Part shown: one piece after another, positions 44,154 through 53,404 of the stretch
Numbering within the stretch: the first letter of the stretch is position 1
How the letters are laid out: each line of letters begins with the position of its first letter
Source: TMED88 sp964515335
Lineage (GTDB): Bacteria > Myxococcota_A > UBA9160 > UBA4427
NCBI GenBank assembly: GCA_964515335.1
Contig: CAZETS010000002.1
Span: 59,189 to 123,188, forward strand
Direction of reading: 5' to 3'
DNA length: 64,000 nt
Notes under the pieces: generated by a model
Told to the model about the DNA's origin: nothing
The model's input: only the letters and a program-made list of their open reading frames with translations
Databases searched by the model: none
Translations under genes and position numbers: made by a program

Positions 44154-45958
44154 TCGTCCCCGAGCTTCAGGGCTGCCAGGAAGGCCTCCTGCGGGATCTC
44201 CACGGAACCGACCATCTTCATGCGCTTCTTTCCCGCCTTCTGCTTCTCGAGGAGCTTGCGCTTGCGCGTGATGTCTCCACCGTAGCACTTGGCCAGCACG
44301 TTCTTGCGCAACGCCCTCACGGTGGTGCGCGCGATGATGCGGCTGCCGACTGCCGCCTGGATGGCCACCGGGAACTGCTGGCGTGGAATGAACTCCTTGA
44401 GCTTCCTCGCGAGCTCGGCGCCGCGGGACTGGGCGCGATCGCGGTGCACGATCAAGGAGAGGGCGTCGACCGGATCGCCGTTGACGAGCACGTCGAGCTT
44501 GACGAGCTGCGCGGGCGAGAACCCCGTCAGCTCGTAGTCGAACGAGCCGTAGCCGCGCGTCGCACTCTTGAGCCTGTCGTGGAAGTCGGTCACCACCTCG
44601 CCGAGCGGCAGCTCGTAGCGCACCTGAACGCGATCGCCGTGCACCTGCATGTCGCGCTGTACGCCGCGGCGTTCCTGGCAGAGCTTCATCACGGCGCCGA
44701 GGTGGTCGGAAGGCACATGGATGGTCGCCAGGATCACCGGCTCTTCGATGGCCTCGAGGTCGCTCTGCTCGGGAAGCGCCGCCGGACTCTCGATCTCGAA
44801 GGGGTCGCCCTCCTTGGGCACGACGCGGTAGCGCACCGTCGGCGCGGTGGTGATGAGGTCGAGCCCGTACTCGCGCTCGAGGCGCTCCTGGATGATCTCG
44901 GCGTGCAGGAAGCCGAGGAAGCCGCACCGGAACCCGAACCCCAGGGCGGCGCTCGTCTCGGGCTCGTACTCGAAAGAGGCGTCGTTGAGCCTCAACTTCT
45001 CGAGGGCGGTCTTGAGGTCCTCGTAGTCCTCGGCGTCGACGGGATAGAGCCCGGCGAAGACCATCGGCTTGACGTCCTGGAAGCCCGGCAGGGGCTCCTC
45101 GGCGGGCTCGCGGACCCGGGTGATGGTGTCGCCGATCCGTACGTTGGACAGCGTCTTGATGCCCGCGACGACCAGCCCGACCTCGCCCACGTCGAGCGTC
45201 GTCACCTTGCGCGGCAGCGGCTCGATGACCGAGAGCTGGGTGACCTCGTGCTCACCGCCCGACATCATCAGCCGGATGCGGTCGCGGTCACGCAGCTGGC
45301 CATCCATCACGCGCACCAGCATGACGACGCCCACGTAGGGGTCGAACCAGGAGTCGAAGACCAGCGCCCGGGTGTGCGCCGCGGGATCGCCCTCGGGCGG
45401 CGGGATGCAGTCGACGACCGCCTGCAGGAGCGCGTCTACGCCCTGCCCCGTCTTGGCGGAGACCGGCAGCACGTCGGCCGCGTCGAGCCCGACCACGTCC
45501 TCGATCTCCTGTGCGACGCGGTCGGGATCGGCCGAGGGCAGGTCGATCTTGTTCACCACCGGCACGATCTCGAGGTTCGCGTCGATTGCCAGATAGGCGT
45601 TCGCGAGGGTCTGCGCCTCGATGCCCTGGGCGGCGTCGACCACGAGCAGCGCCCCCTCGCAGGCCGCCAATGCTCGCGAGACCTCGTACGAGAAGTCGAC
45701 GTGGCCCGGCGTGTCGATCAGATTGAGCACGTACTCCTCGCCGTCGGCGGCGCGGAAGCACAGGCGTGCCGTCTGCGCCTTGATGGTGATGCCGCGCTCG
45801 CGCTCGAGATCCATGTTGTCGAGGAACTGGTCCTGGCGATCGCGCTCGGACAGCGCGCCCGTGGACTCGAGGAGCCGGTCGGCGATGGTGCTCTTGCCGT
45901 GGTCGATGTGCGCCACGATGCAGAAGTTGCGCAGGCGCTCGCGGGCGATCTCGGTCAC
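44150..45958 (-). CDS. lepA: Elongation factor 4 (LepA)
   Basis: Ribosomal GTPase that acts on stalled or mistranslocated ribosomes. The 602 residues show G1 AHIDHGKST, G3 DTPGHVDF, G4 NKID, EF-G-like domains II, III and V, and the LepA-specific C-terminal domain (KNVLAKCYGGDITRKRKLLEKQKAGKKRMK region, residues about 555-590, written in parts). It starts at GTG 45958, overlapping the rfbD stop as GTGA. The pair lepA-lepB is conserved in many bacteria. Confidence 0.97.
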   Translation of the reverse strand: MTEIARERLRNFCIVAHIDHGKSTIADRLLESTGALSERDRQDQFLDNMDLERERGITIKAQTARLCFRAADGEEYVLNLIDTPGHVDFSYEVSRALAACEGALLVVDAAQGIEAQTLANAYLAIDANLEIVPVVNKIDLPSADPDRVAQEIEDVVGLDAADVLPVSAKTGQGVDALLQAVVDCIPPPEGDPAAHTRALVFDSWFDPYVGVVMLVRVMDGQLRDRDRIRLMMSGGEHEVTQLSVIEPLPRKVTTLDVGEVGLVVAGIKTLSNVRIGDTITRVREPAEEPLPGFQDVKPMVFAGLYPVDAEDYEDLKTALEKLRLNDASFEYEPETSAALGFGFRCGFLGFLHAEIIQERLEREYGLDLITTAPTVRYRVVPKEGDPFEIESPAALPEQSDLEAIEEPVILATIHVPSDHLGAVMKLCQERRGVQRDMQVHGDRVQVRYELPLGEVVTDFHDRLKSATRGYGSFDYELTGFSPAQLVKLDVLVNGDPVDALSLIVHRDRAQSRGAELARKLKEFIPRQQFPVAIQAAVGSRIIARTTVRALRKNVLAKCYGGDITRKRKLLEKQKAGKKRMKMVGSVEIPQEAFLAALKLGDE

Positions 45959-46896
45959 GACGCGACTCCCGCGAGCGACCGGGGCGAGAGCGTCGTCAGG
46001 TAGGCGCCGAGGGCCTCGCGCCAGGAGCGCAGCGTGACGCCGAGGCGCGCGGCGCGCGAGCAGTCCAGCACCGAGTAGGCGGGCCGCGGCGCCGGCAGGC
46101 CGAGCTCGGCCGTCGAGATCGGTTCGACGGCAAGCTCGCCGTGCCCGGCGTCGTCGAGGATCGCCCGGGCGAACTCGAACCAGGTGGTCTCGCCCGCGTT
46201 CGCGAGGTGGACGACGCCCCGGGCGGCTTGGCCCTCCCCGGCCTGCGCGCCCGCCTCGGACCCGAGCCGCATCCTGCGCCCGAGGGCCAGCAATCCCTCG
46301 GCGAGATCCGCCGCGTAGGTGGGCGTGCCGCGCTGATCGTCCACCACCCGCAGCGGCCCGGCCGTCTCGCCGCTGTGCCGCTTCGCGGCCTGCTCGAGGA
46401 TCGCCACGACGAAGTTCCGCCCCGGCCCGAACAACCAGCCGGTCCGCACGACCAGCGCCTCGGGCAACGCGGACAGCACGCGCCGCTCGCCCTCGGCCTT
46501 GCCGCGGCCGTACTCACTCTGCGGCGCGATGCCGTCCTCCTCGCCGTAGGGCGAGCTGCCGAGGCCGTCGAACACGTAGTCGGTCGAGACGTGGACGAGC
46601 CCCGCCCCGGCCGCGCGACACGCCTCGGCGAGCCGGCCCGGGGCGAGCGCGTTCACCGCGAAGGCGCGCCCGGCGTCGGTCTCGCAGCGATCCACCGCCG
46701 TGAAGCCCGCCGCGTTCACGAGCACGTCCGCCCCTCCCGGCACGCGCTCGAAGAGCGAATCAACGGCCGCAGGATCGGACACGTCGAGCGCTTCGTGCGG
46801 GAACGCCGCCACGAGGTCCTCGCCAGGCGCCGCCTCGACGGCCGCCACCAGGCACTGCCCGAGCTGACCGCCGCTGCCGGTCACGACCCAGCGCAT
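45955..46896 (-). CDS. rfbD: dTDP-4-dehydrorhamnose reductase
   Basis: NAD(P)H-dependent reductase for the last step of dTDP-L-rhamnose synthesis, 313 residues. It has the Rossmann start VVTGSGGQLGQ, VNAAGFTAVDRCE, STDYVFDG, and the active-site Tyr and Lys of SEYGRGKAEGE. ATG 46896 is used; the longer in-frame extension is the shadow of the SPOR gene. It should serve LPS, capsule or exopolysaccharide. The partner genes rfbA, rfbB and rfbC are not in the window. Confidence 0.92.
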   Translation of the reverse strand: MRWVVTGSGGQLGQCLVAAVEAAPGEDLVAAFPHEALDVSDPAAVDSLFERVPGGADVLVNAAGFTAVDRCETDAGRAFAVNALAPGRLAEACRAAGAGLVHVSTDYVFDGLGSSPYGEEDGIAPQSEYGRGKAEGERRVLSALPEALVVRTGWLFGPGRNFVVAILEQAAKRHSGETAGPLRVVDDQRGTPTYAADLAEGLLALGRRMRLGSEAGAQAGEGQAARGVVHLANAGETTWFEFARAILDDAGHGELAVEPISTAELGLPAPRPAYSVLDCSRAARLGVTLRSWREALGAYLTTLSPRSLAGVAS

Positions 46897-46954
46897 GCCG
46901 GCCCTCCGCCCCGCCCCGGCCGGGACGCAACGACCGCTCGACGGCAGCTCGCGC

Positions 46955-47578
46955 TCACGACCCGGACTCGCGGAGCACCCAGGTCGGGAGGTCCTGCTCG
47001 ACCTTGAGGCGGCGCGCCGTCTGCTCGGCCTCGGCCTTGCCGCCGATCGGCCCCACCCGCACCCTCCAGCGGTCGTCACTCGAGGGAGCGAGCACGGCCA
47101 CCGGATAGCCGGCCGCGCGCAGGCGACCCGCGACTTCGTCGGCCGCGGCCGAAGCAGCGAAGGCTCCCACCTGGATCGCGTACGAGGCGGAGCGGCCCTT
47201 CGGACGAGAGGCACGCTCGGGCGCCGCTGCCGCGACCGGCGGCAGGCCTCGCGCTTCCGCGCGCGGGGACCCGGCGGCTCCCGGCGCGGAACGCTCGCCC
47301 GCCTCCGCGACACGCGGCGGCTGTTCTTTGGCCGCAGGCAGGTCACGGTCCGCAGGCAACTCACCGGCCGCAGGCGCTTGGCTCGCCCCGGGCGCCGTCC
47401 AGTCCACCTCCGTGCTGCGCCCGGCCACGTGACCGACCACCAGCTCGGGTTCCTCGGATATGACGCCCACTATCAGGCCCAGCCCGAATCCCCCGGCCAC
47501 CAGCACGAAGATGCCGAGCAGCGTCGTCAGCCAGCCCTGCCCGGCAGCCCGCTTGCGCGAGGTACGCGACACATCCAT
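46955..47578 (-). CDS. SPOR-domain membrane protein
   Basis: Single-pass envelope protein of 207 residues: short cytoplasmic N-terminus with RTSRKR, a membrane helix (about 17-40), a long Ala/Pro/Glu-rich linker and a C-terminal SPOR domain (about 130-205, ASYAIQVGAFA, YPVAVLAPSSDDRWRVRVG). SPOR domains bind denuded peptidoglycan glycans at the division septum. ATG 47578 overlaps the argS stop as TGATG. The argS-SPOR pairing is common in deltaproteobacteria-like genomes. The specific septal role is inferred. Confidence 0.85.
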   Translation of the reverse strand: MDVSRTSRKRAAGQGWLTTLLGIFVLVAGGFGLGLIVGVISEEPELVVGHVAGRSTEVDWTAPGASQAPAAGELPADRDLPAAKEQPPRVAEAGERSAPGAAGSPRAEARGLPPVAAAAPERASRPKGRSASYAIQVGAFAASAAADEVAGRLRAAGYPVAVLAPSSDDRWRVRVGPIGGKAEAEQTARRLKVEQDLPTWVLRESGS

Positions 47579-49311
47579 CACATCGTCTCCGGCGCCGCGA
47601 TACCCAGCAGGTCGAGCCCGGCGGCCAGCACGTGACGCACGGCCAGCACCAGTGCGAGTCGCGCCGCGGTGAGGTCCGCGTCCTCTGAGACCACCCGGTG
47701 GTTCCGGCCGTCCTGCAGGTACGGATTCCAGAGTCCGGCGAGCTCGCGGAGATAGTACGCGACGTGGTGCGGCTCGCGGGCCTCTGCTGCGCGCGCCACC
47801 AGCTCGGGGAACTCGCCGAGCTTGCGCACCAGCTCGATCTCCTCCGGCAGCTCGAGGCGCGCCGGGTCGAAATCCGCGGCCCCCGGAATCGCCACGCCGT
47901 CCTCGCGCGCCTTTCGCTCGATGCCGCACGAGCGCGCGTGGCCGTACTGGACGTAGTAGGCGGGGTTCTTCCGCCAGTTGCGGTCGCGGGCCAGATCGAG
48001 GTCGAAGTCGAGGTGGCCCTCGGGCTTGCGCTCGATCATGAAGAAGCGGAAGACGTCGCGGCCGACCTGCTCGACGAGCTCGTCCACCGTGATGAAGGTG
48101 GCCTTGCGGGTCGACTGCTTGACCTTCTCGCCGCCGCTCGTGATCGTCACGAACTGGTGCATCACCAGCTCGACCCGCGTGTCGTCGAGATCGAGCGCCT
48201 TCATGGCTGCGCGCACGAATGGAAACTGCTCGATGTGGTCGGCGCCCTGCACGTCGATGACCAGCGCGAAGCCCCGGGCGAACTTCTCGCGGTGGTAGGC
48301 GATGTCGGGCAGCAGGTAGGTGGGCTCGCCGCTGCTCTTGACGACGACGCGGTCGCGGTCGAGGCCGAGGCGCGTCGCGGCGAGCCAGACGGCGCCCTCG
48401 TGGTCATAGATGAGGCCTCGTTCACGCAAGTCGCCGACGACGCGCTCGATCTGCCCGTCCTCGTAGAGCGACTTCTCGTTCCAGTAGACGTCGAAATGGA
48501 TGCCGATCGCCGCGAGGGTGGCGTCGATCTCGGCGAAGATCGCCTTCTGGGCGGCCTCTCGAAAGAAGCCGTCACCGGGCTCGCCGACGAGCGCCTCGCC
48601 GCGCTCGGCCACGATCGATTCGGCGATCTCGCGGATGTACTCGCCCTGGTAGCCGTCGCGCGGGAACGCCACCGGCAGCCCGCCGATCTCCTCGGGCCAG
48701 GGCGCATCGGCGTCGGCCAGAGCCCCCGGGTCGGGGGGCGCGGCGCGGCCCAGCGCCTCGAGATAGCGGGCCTTGACGGAGTCGCCGAGCACCCGCATCT
48801 GGCGCCCGCCGTCGTTGAAGTAGTACTCCCGCGTCACCTCGAAACCGACGCGCTCGAGCAGCCGGGCGATGCAGTCGCCGAGCACGCCCTGGCGGCCGTG
48901 GCCGGTGCTGAGCGGTCCCGTCGGATTGGCGGAGACGAACTCGACCTGCACCTTCGCGCCCTGCCCCAGGTCGCTGCGCCCGTAGTCGGCGCCAGCCTGC
49001 AGGATCGATGACACCAGGCCCTGCCAGCTGGCCTGACGCAGGCGGAAGTTCAAGAAGCCGGGTCCGGCCACCTCGACGGCGTCGAGCAGGCCTCCGGCAT
49101 CGCCGAGGCGCTCGCGCAGCTCTTCGGCGATCTCGCGCGGGGGCCGGCGCAGGCGCTTGGCGAGCACCATGGCGGCATTGCACGAGAAGTCGCCGTGCTC
49201 GGCCTGCCGAGGCACCTCGAGCGACACCTCGGGCGCCTCGCCGGCGTCGTCCGCCGCGTCGAGCACGGCGCGAAGCGCCGCCGTCACGTGCCGGGTGAGA
49301 TCTTCCTTCAT
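47578..49311 (-). CDS. argS: Arginyl-tRNA synthetase
   Basis: Class I synthetase charging tRNA-Arg, 577 residues. It has the Add1 domain at the N-terminus, the catalytic core with SANPTGPLSTGHGRQG, and the DALR anticodon-binding C-terminus. The HIGH box reads STGH, with the first His replaced by Ser; several bacterial ArgRS have Thr or Ser there. The KMSKS loop is the degenerate VKQSTRKA common in ArgRS. ATG 49311 is chosen; the frame beyond it is not protein-like. It overlaps the SPOR gene by one base. Confidence 0.95.
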   Translation of the reverse strand: MKEDLTRHVTAALRAVLDAADDAGEAPEVSLEVPRQAEHGDFSCNAAMVLAKRLRRPPREIAEELRERLGDAGGLLDAVEVAGPGFLNFRLRQASWQGLVSSILQAGADYGRSDLGQGAKVQVEFVSANPTGPLSTGHGRQGVLGDCIARLLERVGFEVTREYYFNDGGRQMRVLGDSVKARYLEALGRAAPPDPGALADADAPWPEEIGGLPVAFPRDGYQGEYIREIAESIVAERGEALVGEPGDGFFREAAQKAIFAEIDATLAAIGIHFDVYWNEKSLYEDGQIERVVGDLRERGLIYDHEGAVWLAATRLGLDRDRVVVKSSGEPTYLLPDIAYHREKFARGFALVIDVQGADHIEQFPFVRAAMKALDLDDTRVELVMHQFVTITSGGEKVKQSTRKATFITVDELVEQVGRDVFRFFMIERKPEGHLDFDLDLARDRNWRKNPAYYVQYGHARSCGIERKAREDGVAIPGAADFDPARLELPEEIELVRKLGEFPELVARAAEAREPHHVAYYLRELAGLWNPYLQDGRNHRVVSEDADLTAARLALVLAVRHVLAAGLDLLGIAAPETM

Positions 49312-49352
49312 GCTCCGTCTCGAGTATCGCGTCCGCCGCCCGCGTGCCCCGA

Positions 49353-49637
49353 TCAGCCGTCCTGGGCTCGGCCGGGGAAGCGCACCACACGCTCGCCGGG
49401 GCGCGCCAGTCCCAGCTCTTCGCGGATGGCCCGCTCCAACGCGAACGGGTCCTTCTCGAGGGCTGCGATCTCGCTGCGGAGGGTTTCGGCGCGGGCCGAC
49501 AGCGCTGCGATCCGGGCCTGGGAGGCCGCCAACTCGTCCTGAAGCCGAAGCCAGGCCGGCAGGCCGGACTTCTGATCGAGCACGACGATTCCCAGCCCAG
49601 CCGCCAGCACGGCCGGTACGAGCCAGTACGCCTTCAC
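49353..49637 (-). CDS. ftsB: Cell division protein FtsB/DivIC family
   Basis: Bitopic septum protein of 94 residues, forming a complex with FtsL and FtsQ. After the start VKAYWLVPAV comes one membrane helix (about 5-22), a coiled coil (about 34-65, ELAASQARIAALSARAETLRSEIAALE, in parts), and the typical end LERAIREELGLARPGERVV. GTG 49637 is preceded by AGGGGGG; a TTG at 49661 is less likely. It lies 41 bases before argS, in the same direction. Confidence 0.8.
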   Translation of the reverse strand: MKAYWLVPAVLAAGLGIVVLDQKSGLPAWLRLQDELAASQARIAALSARAETLRSEIAALEKDPFALERAIREELGLARPGERVVRFPGRAQDG

Positions 49638-49736
49638 CCACCCCCCCTGTGGACGACGCAACCTGCGCAGGATCTTACCGAAATGCGTGGCCGACGCCCC
49701 ACGTGTGCGTCCCAGGCCCCATCGGCGACCCCTCCC

Positions 49737-50186
49737 TCACTCCATCAGCCGCCGGACCCGGGCCTGGTAGTCGGGGTGATCCCACTCCCGCGGGCCCACG
49801 TAGCGCTCGACGATCCGGCCCTCGCGATCCACCAGGATCGACTCCGGGAAGCCGGTGGTCTGATAGCGCCGCGCCGCCTCCTGGTCCGGGTCGAGGAGCA
49901 CCGGAAAGGAGAGCGCGAGCCGCTCGTTGAAGGCCCGCACGTCGTCGACCGACTCGTCGACCGAGATCGCCAACAGCTCGAAGCCGTCCCCGGCGAGCCC
50001 GTCGTAGAGCCGTTGCATGGCAGGCATCTCGTCTTCGCAGGGCTTGCACCAGGTCGCCCAGAAATTGATCAGCGCGACCTGCCCCTCGAGGCCTGCGAGC
50101 GAGGTGCGACCGCCGGCGAGCCGGGGCAGATCGAAGGCCGGCGCCACGTCGCCCCGGCCGAGCGGCGGCTGGATGGGCTCGCCCAT
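49737..50186 (-). CDS. TlpA-like thioredoxin-fold thiol oxidoreductase (anchor has no normal start codon)
   Basis: Envelope thiol-disulfide oxidoreductase with the active site WCKPC in INFWATWCKPCEDEMP, plus ISVDES and TTGFPESILVDREGR of the TlpA/ResA family. From ATG 50186 the protein is 149 residues. The frame continues upstream with a clear hydrophobic anchor (GYAIAAAALVGVAAALIW) that lacks ATG, GTG or TTG before the rplQ gene. Either a rare codon (CTG at the rplQ stop with one missing base, or ATC) is used, or a small deletion separated the anchor from its start. Without it, the protein would be cytoplasmic. Confidence 0.8.
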   Translation of the reverse strand: MGEPIQPPLGRGDVAPAFDLPRLAGGRTSLAGLEGQVALINFWATWCKPCEDEMPAMQRLYDGLAGDGFELLAISVDESVDDVRAFNERLALSFPVLLDPDQEAARRYQTTGFPESILVDREGRIVERYVGPREWDHPDYQARVRRLME

Positions 50187-50263
50187 CCAGATCAGCGCAG
50201 CCGCGACCCCGACGAGCGCCGCGGCGATCGCGTAGCCGGTGACCGGGATGCCCGCCCGCTCGC

Positions 50264-50641
50264 TCAGTCTTCGGCCCCCGCCTCCGGCCGATCGACCAGT
50301 TCGATGATCGACACCGGCGCCGCGTCACCGGCCCGCCGCCCGGCCTTGATGACACGGGTGTAGCCGCCGGGCCGCTCGCGATAGCGCTCGGCCAGCTCGC
50401 CGAAGACCTTGGCGGCGACGTCCTTGTCGCGGATCACCGTGAGGGCCTGCCGGCGCGCATGCAGATCGCCCCGCTTGCCCAGGGTGATCATGCGCTCGGC
50501 GACGCCGCGCAGCTCCTTGGCCTTGGCGTCGGTCGTCTGGATGCGCTCGTGCTGCAGCAGCGACGTGACCATGTTGCGGAACATCGCCTGCCGGTGCGAC
50601 GGATCCCGACCCAATATTCTTCCGCTCTTGCGGTGACGCAT
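50264..50641 (-). CDS. rplQ: 50S ribosomal protein L17
   Basis: Large-subunit protein of 125 residues at the end of the alpha operon, near the exit tunnel. It opens with the typical MRHRKSGRILGRDPSHRQAM and keeps the LQHERIQTTDAKAKELR region. It follows rpoA by four bases. Beyond the core it has a short acidic C-terminal end. Standard length for bacteria. Confidence 0.97.
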   Translation of the reverse strand: MRHRKSGRILGRDPSHRQAMFRNMVTSLLQHERIQTTDAKAKELRGVAERMITLGKRGDLHARRQALTVIRDKDVAAKVFGELAERYRERPGGYTRVIKAGRRAGDAAPVSIIELVDRPEAGAED

Positions 50642-50645
50642 CGTC

Positions 50646-51674
<1,029 letters not shown>

Positions 51675-51761
51675 CGGAAGCCCCCTCTAATCGATGGATT
51701 CGGGCGATGGGATTGGACGTTGTTCTCGACGATGCAGCTCGTCGATTGCTCGGCGTATACG

Positions 51762-51833
51762 TGACGCCTCGATTTTCGCACCGGCGAGCGCGCGGCGGAT
51801 TCTCCGCCGTCGCCCGGTCAGGTTTTGGCGTCA
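51762..51833 (-). promoter_or_regulatory. Nested hairpins in the rpsD-rpoA spacer
   Basis: The outer arms TGACGCC (51762-51768) and GGCGTCA (51827-51833, containing the rpsD stop) enclose inner pairs GGCGA/TCGCC and GGCGGA/TCCGCC around 51783-51814. It is the only sizeable gap in the alpha operon and could set relative levels of rpoA and rpsD, for example by processing, pausing or S4 binding. Function is not demonstrated. Confidence 0.45.
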
Positions 51834-52457
51834 GCGCGAGTAGAGCTCGACGATCAGCTGCTCGTCGATCGGCAGCGTGATGTCCTCACGTGTCGGCAGC
51901 TGCTTGACGACGGCCTCGCGGTTCTCCGCGTCGACCTCGATCCACTGCGGGACGCTCTTGCCCTCGAGCGCGTCGAGGGCAGCCCCGATGCGTTCGACCT
52001 TCTGCGACCGCTCGCGCAGCCCGAGCTTCATGCCCGGCTTCACGAGCATCGACGGCGTCTTGACCCGCCTGCCGTCGATCCGGAAGTGGCCGTGCTTGAC
52101 GAGCTGCCGCGCCTCGGCGCGCGACGTCGCGTAGCCCGATCGGTAGATGACGTTGTCGAGGCGGCGCTCGAGCAGCACGAGCAGATTCTCGCCCGTGCGG
52201 CCCTTCATGCCCGCGGCCTGGTGGAAGGTGGAGCGGAACTGCTTCTCGAGCAGCCCGTACATGCGCTTCACCTTCTGCTTCTCGCGCAGCTGGACCCCGT
52301 AGTCCGAGAAGCGCACCCTCCCCTGCCCGTGCACACCCGGCGGATAGGCGCGCTTCTCGATCGCACACTTCTCACTGAAGCAGCGGTCGCCCTTGAGGAA
52401 GAGCTTCGTCCCCTCGCGCCGGCACAGCCGACACACGGATCCTCGATATCGTGCCAT
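51831..52457 (-). CDS. rpsD: 30S ribosomal protein S4
   Basis: Primary 16S rRNA-binding protein, 208 residues, also an antiterminator and translational regulator in many bacteria. This is a zinc-type (C+) form: Cys9, Cys12, Cys26 and Cys31 form CRLC...C...C. The S4 RNA-binding fold with RLDNVIYRSGYATSRAEARQLVKHGH is complete. It follows rpsK by 12 bases. In the E. coli alpha operon S4 is the autogenous repressor. Confidence 0.98.
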   Translation of the reverse strand: MARYRGSVCRLCRREGTKLFLKGDRCFSEKCAIEKRAYPPGVHGQGRVRFSDYGVQLREKQKVKRMYGLLEKQFRSTFHQAAGMKGRTGENLLVLLERRLDNVIYRSGYATSRAEARQLVKHGHFRIDGRRVKTPSMLVKPGMKLGLRERSQKVERIGAALDALEGKSVPQWIEVDAENREAVVKQLPTREDITLPIDEQLIVELYSR

Positions 52458-52469
52458 CGAATCCTCTGA

Positions 52470-52859
52470 CTACACGCGCCGCCGCTTGGGCGGTCGACAG
52501 CCGTTGTGCGGGACGGGCGTCACGTCCCGGATCATCGTGATCTTCATGCCTGCGGCCTGCAGGGCCCGCAGCGCCGACTCGCGTCCGCCGCCTGGCCCCT
52601 TCACCTCTACGCTGAGCGTTCGCACGCCGTGCTCCTGGGCCTTGCGGGCGCACTCCTCGGCGGCCATCTGGGCCGCGAAGGGGGTGGACTTCTTCGAGCC
52701 CTTGAAGCCCTGCTGCCCGGCGCTCGCCCAAGCAACTGCGTTGCCGCCGACGTCGGTGATGGTGATGAGCGTGTTGTTGAACGTCGACTGGATGTGGGCC
52801 ACTCCGGTCTGGATGTTCTTCTTGACCTTCTTCTTGCGAATCGTCTTCTTCGCTGCCAT
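52470..52859 (-). CDS. rpsK: 30S ribosomal protein S11
   Basis: Platform protein of the small subunit, 129 residues, contacting mRNA near the E site. A basic start (AAKKTIRKKKVKKN) leads into AHIQSTFNNTLITITD and the end DVTPVPHNGCRPPKRRRV, as in other bacteria. It is six bases from rpsM and precedes rpsD, standard alpha-operon order. Confidence 0.98.
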   Translation of the reverse strand: MAAKKTIRKKKVKKNIQTGVAHIQSTFNNTLITITDVGGNAVAWASAGQQGFKGSKKSTPFAAQMAAEECARKAQEHGVRTLSVEVKGPGGGRESALRALQAAGMKITMIRDVTPVPHNGCRPPKRRRV

Positions 52860-52865
52860 GGCTCG

Positions 52866-53246
52866 CTACTTCCTCGGCGCCAGCTTCTTGCCCGCAACCG
52901 TCTTGGCCGGTCCCTTCCGGGTGCGTGCGTTGGTGTGGGTTCTCTGACCCCGGACGGGCAGTCCGCGCCGGTGCCGCAGGCCGCGATAGCAGCCGATGTC
53001 CATCAGCATCTTGATGTTCTGGTTGACCTCGCGCCGCAGGTCGCCCTCGACCTGGTACTCGCGCTCGATCACCTCGCGGAGCTGGATGAGCTCGCTCTCG
53101 CTCAACTGATCGGTGCGGGTGCCGAGTTCGACGCCCGCCTTGTCGCAGATCTGGTGGGCCCGCGTACGGCCTACGCCGTAGATGTAGGTCAGCGAGATCT
53201 CGATCCGCTTGTTGCGCGGAAGGTCGATGCCGGCGATTCGCGCCAT
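52866..53246 (-). CDS. rpsM: 30S ribosomal protein S13
   Basis: Head protein of the small subunit, 126 residues, bridging to L5 in the large subunit and touching P-site tRNA. It starts ARIAGIDLPRNKRIEISLTYI and ends with the basic KGPAKTVAGKKLAPRK; the motif RGLRHRRGLPVRGQRTHTNARTRKG region is typical. It follows rpmJ. Confidence 0.98.
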   Translation of the reverse strand: MARIAGIDLPRNKRIEISLTYIYGVGRTRAHQICDKAGVELGTRTDQLSESELIQLREVIEREYQVEGDLRREVNQNIKMLMDIGCYRGLRHRRGLPVRGQRTHTNARTRKGPAKTVAGKKLAPRK

Positions 53247-53277
53247 TCCCTCTCCTCGTGCCCCGGTTGCGGGCCCC

Positions 53278-53391
53278 TCAGCCCTGCCGCTGCTTGTGCT
53301 TCGGGTTCTCGCAGATCACGCGGACGACACCTCGCCGCCGGATGATCCGGCACTTGTCACACATCTTTCGAACCGATGCTCGAACCTTCAT
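53278..53391 (-). CDS. rpmJ: 50S ribosomal protein L36
   Basis: Smallest bacterial ribosomal protein, 37 residues, ATG 53391 to TGA 53278. It begins MKVRASVRKMCDKCRIIRRRG and is the zinc-binding (C+) form: Cys11, Cys14, Cys27 and His32. It lies 13 bases after map; the translation initiation factor gene infA, often found between the two, is not here. Confidence 0.95.
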   Translation of the reverse strand: MKVRASVRKMCDKCRIIRRRGVVRVICENPKHKQRQG

Positions 53392-53404
53392 GGGCTACGG
53401 CCTC

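Noticed and set aside
53392..53404. A possible infA between map and rpmJ
   Set aside because: Only 13 bases separate the genes. Location of infA elsewhere is common (as in E. coli), so this gap alone was not counted with the unusual absences.
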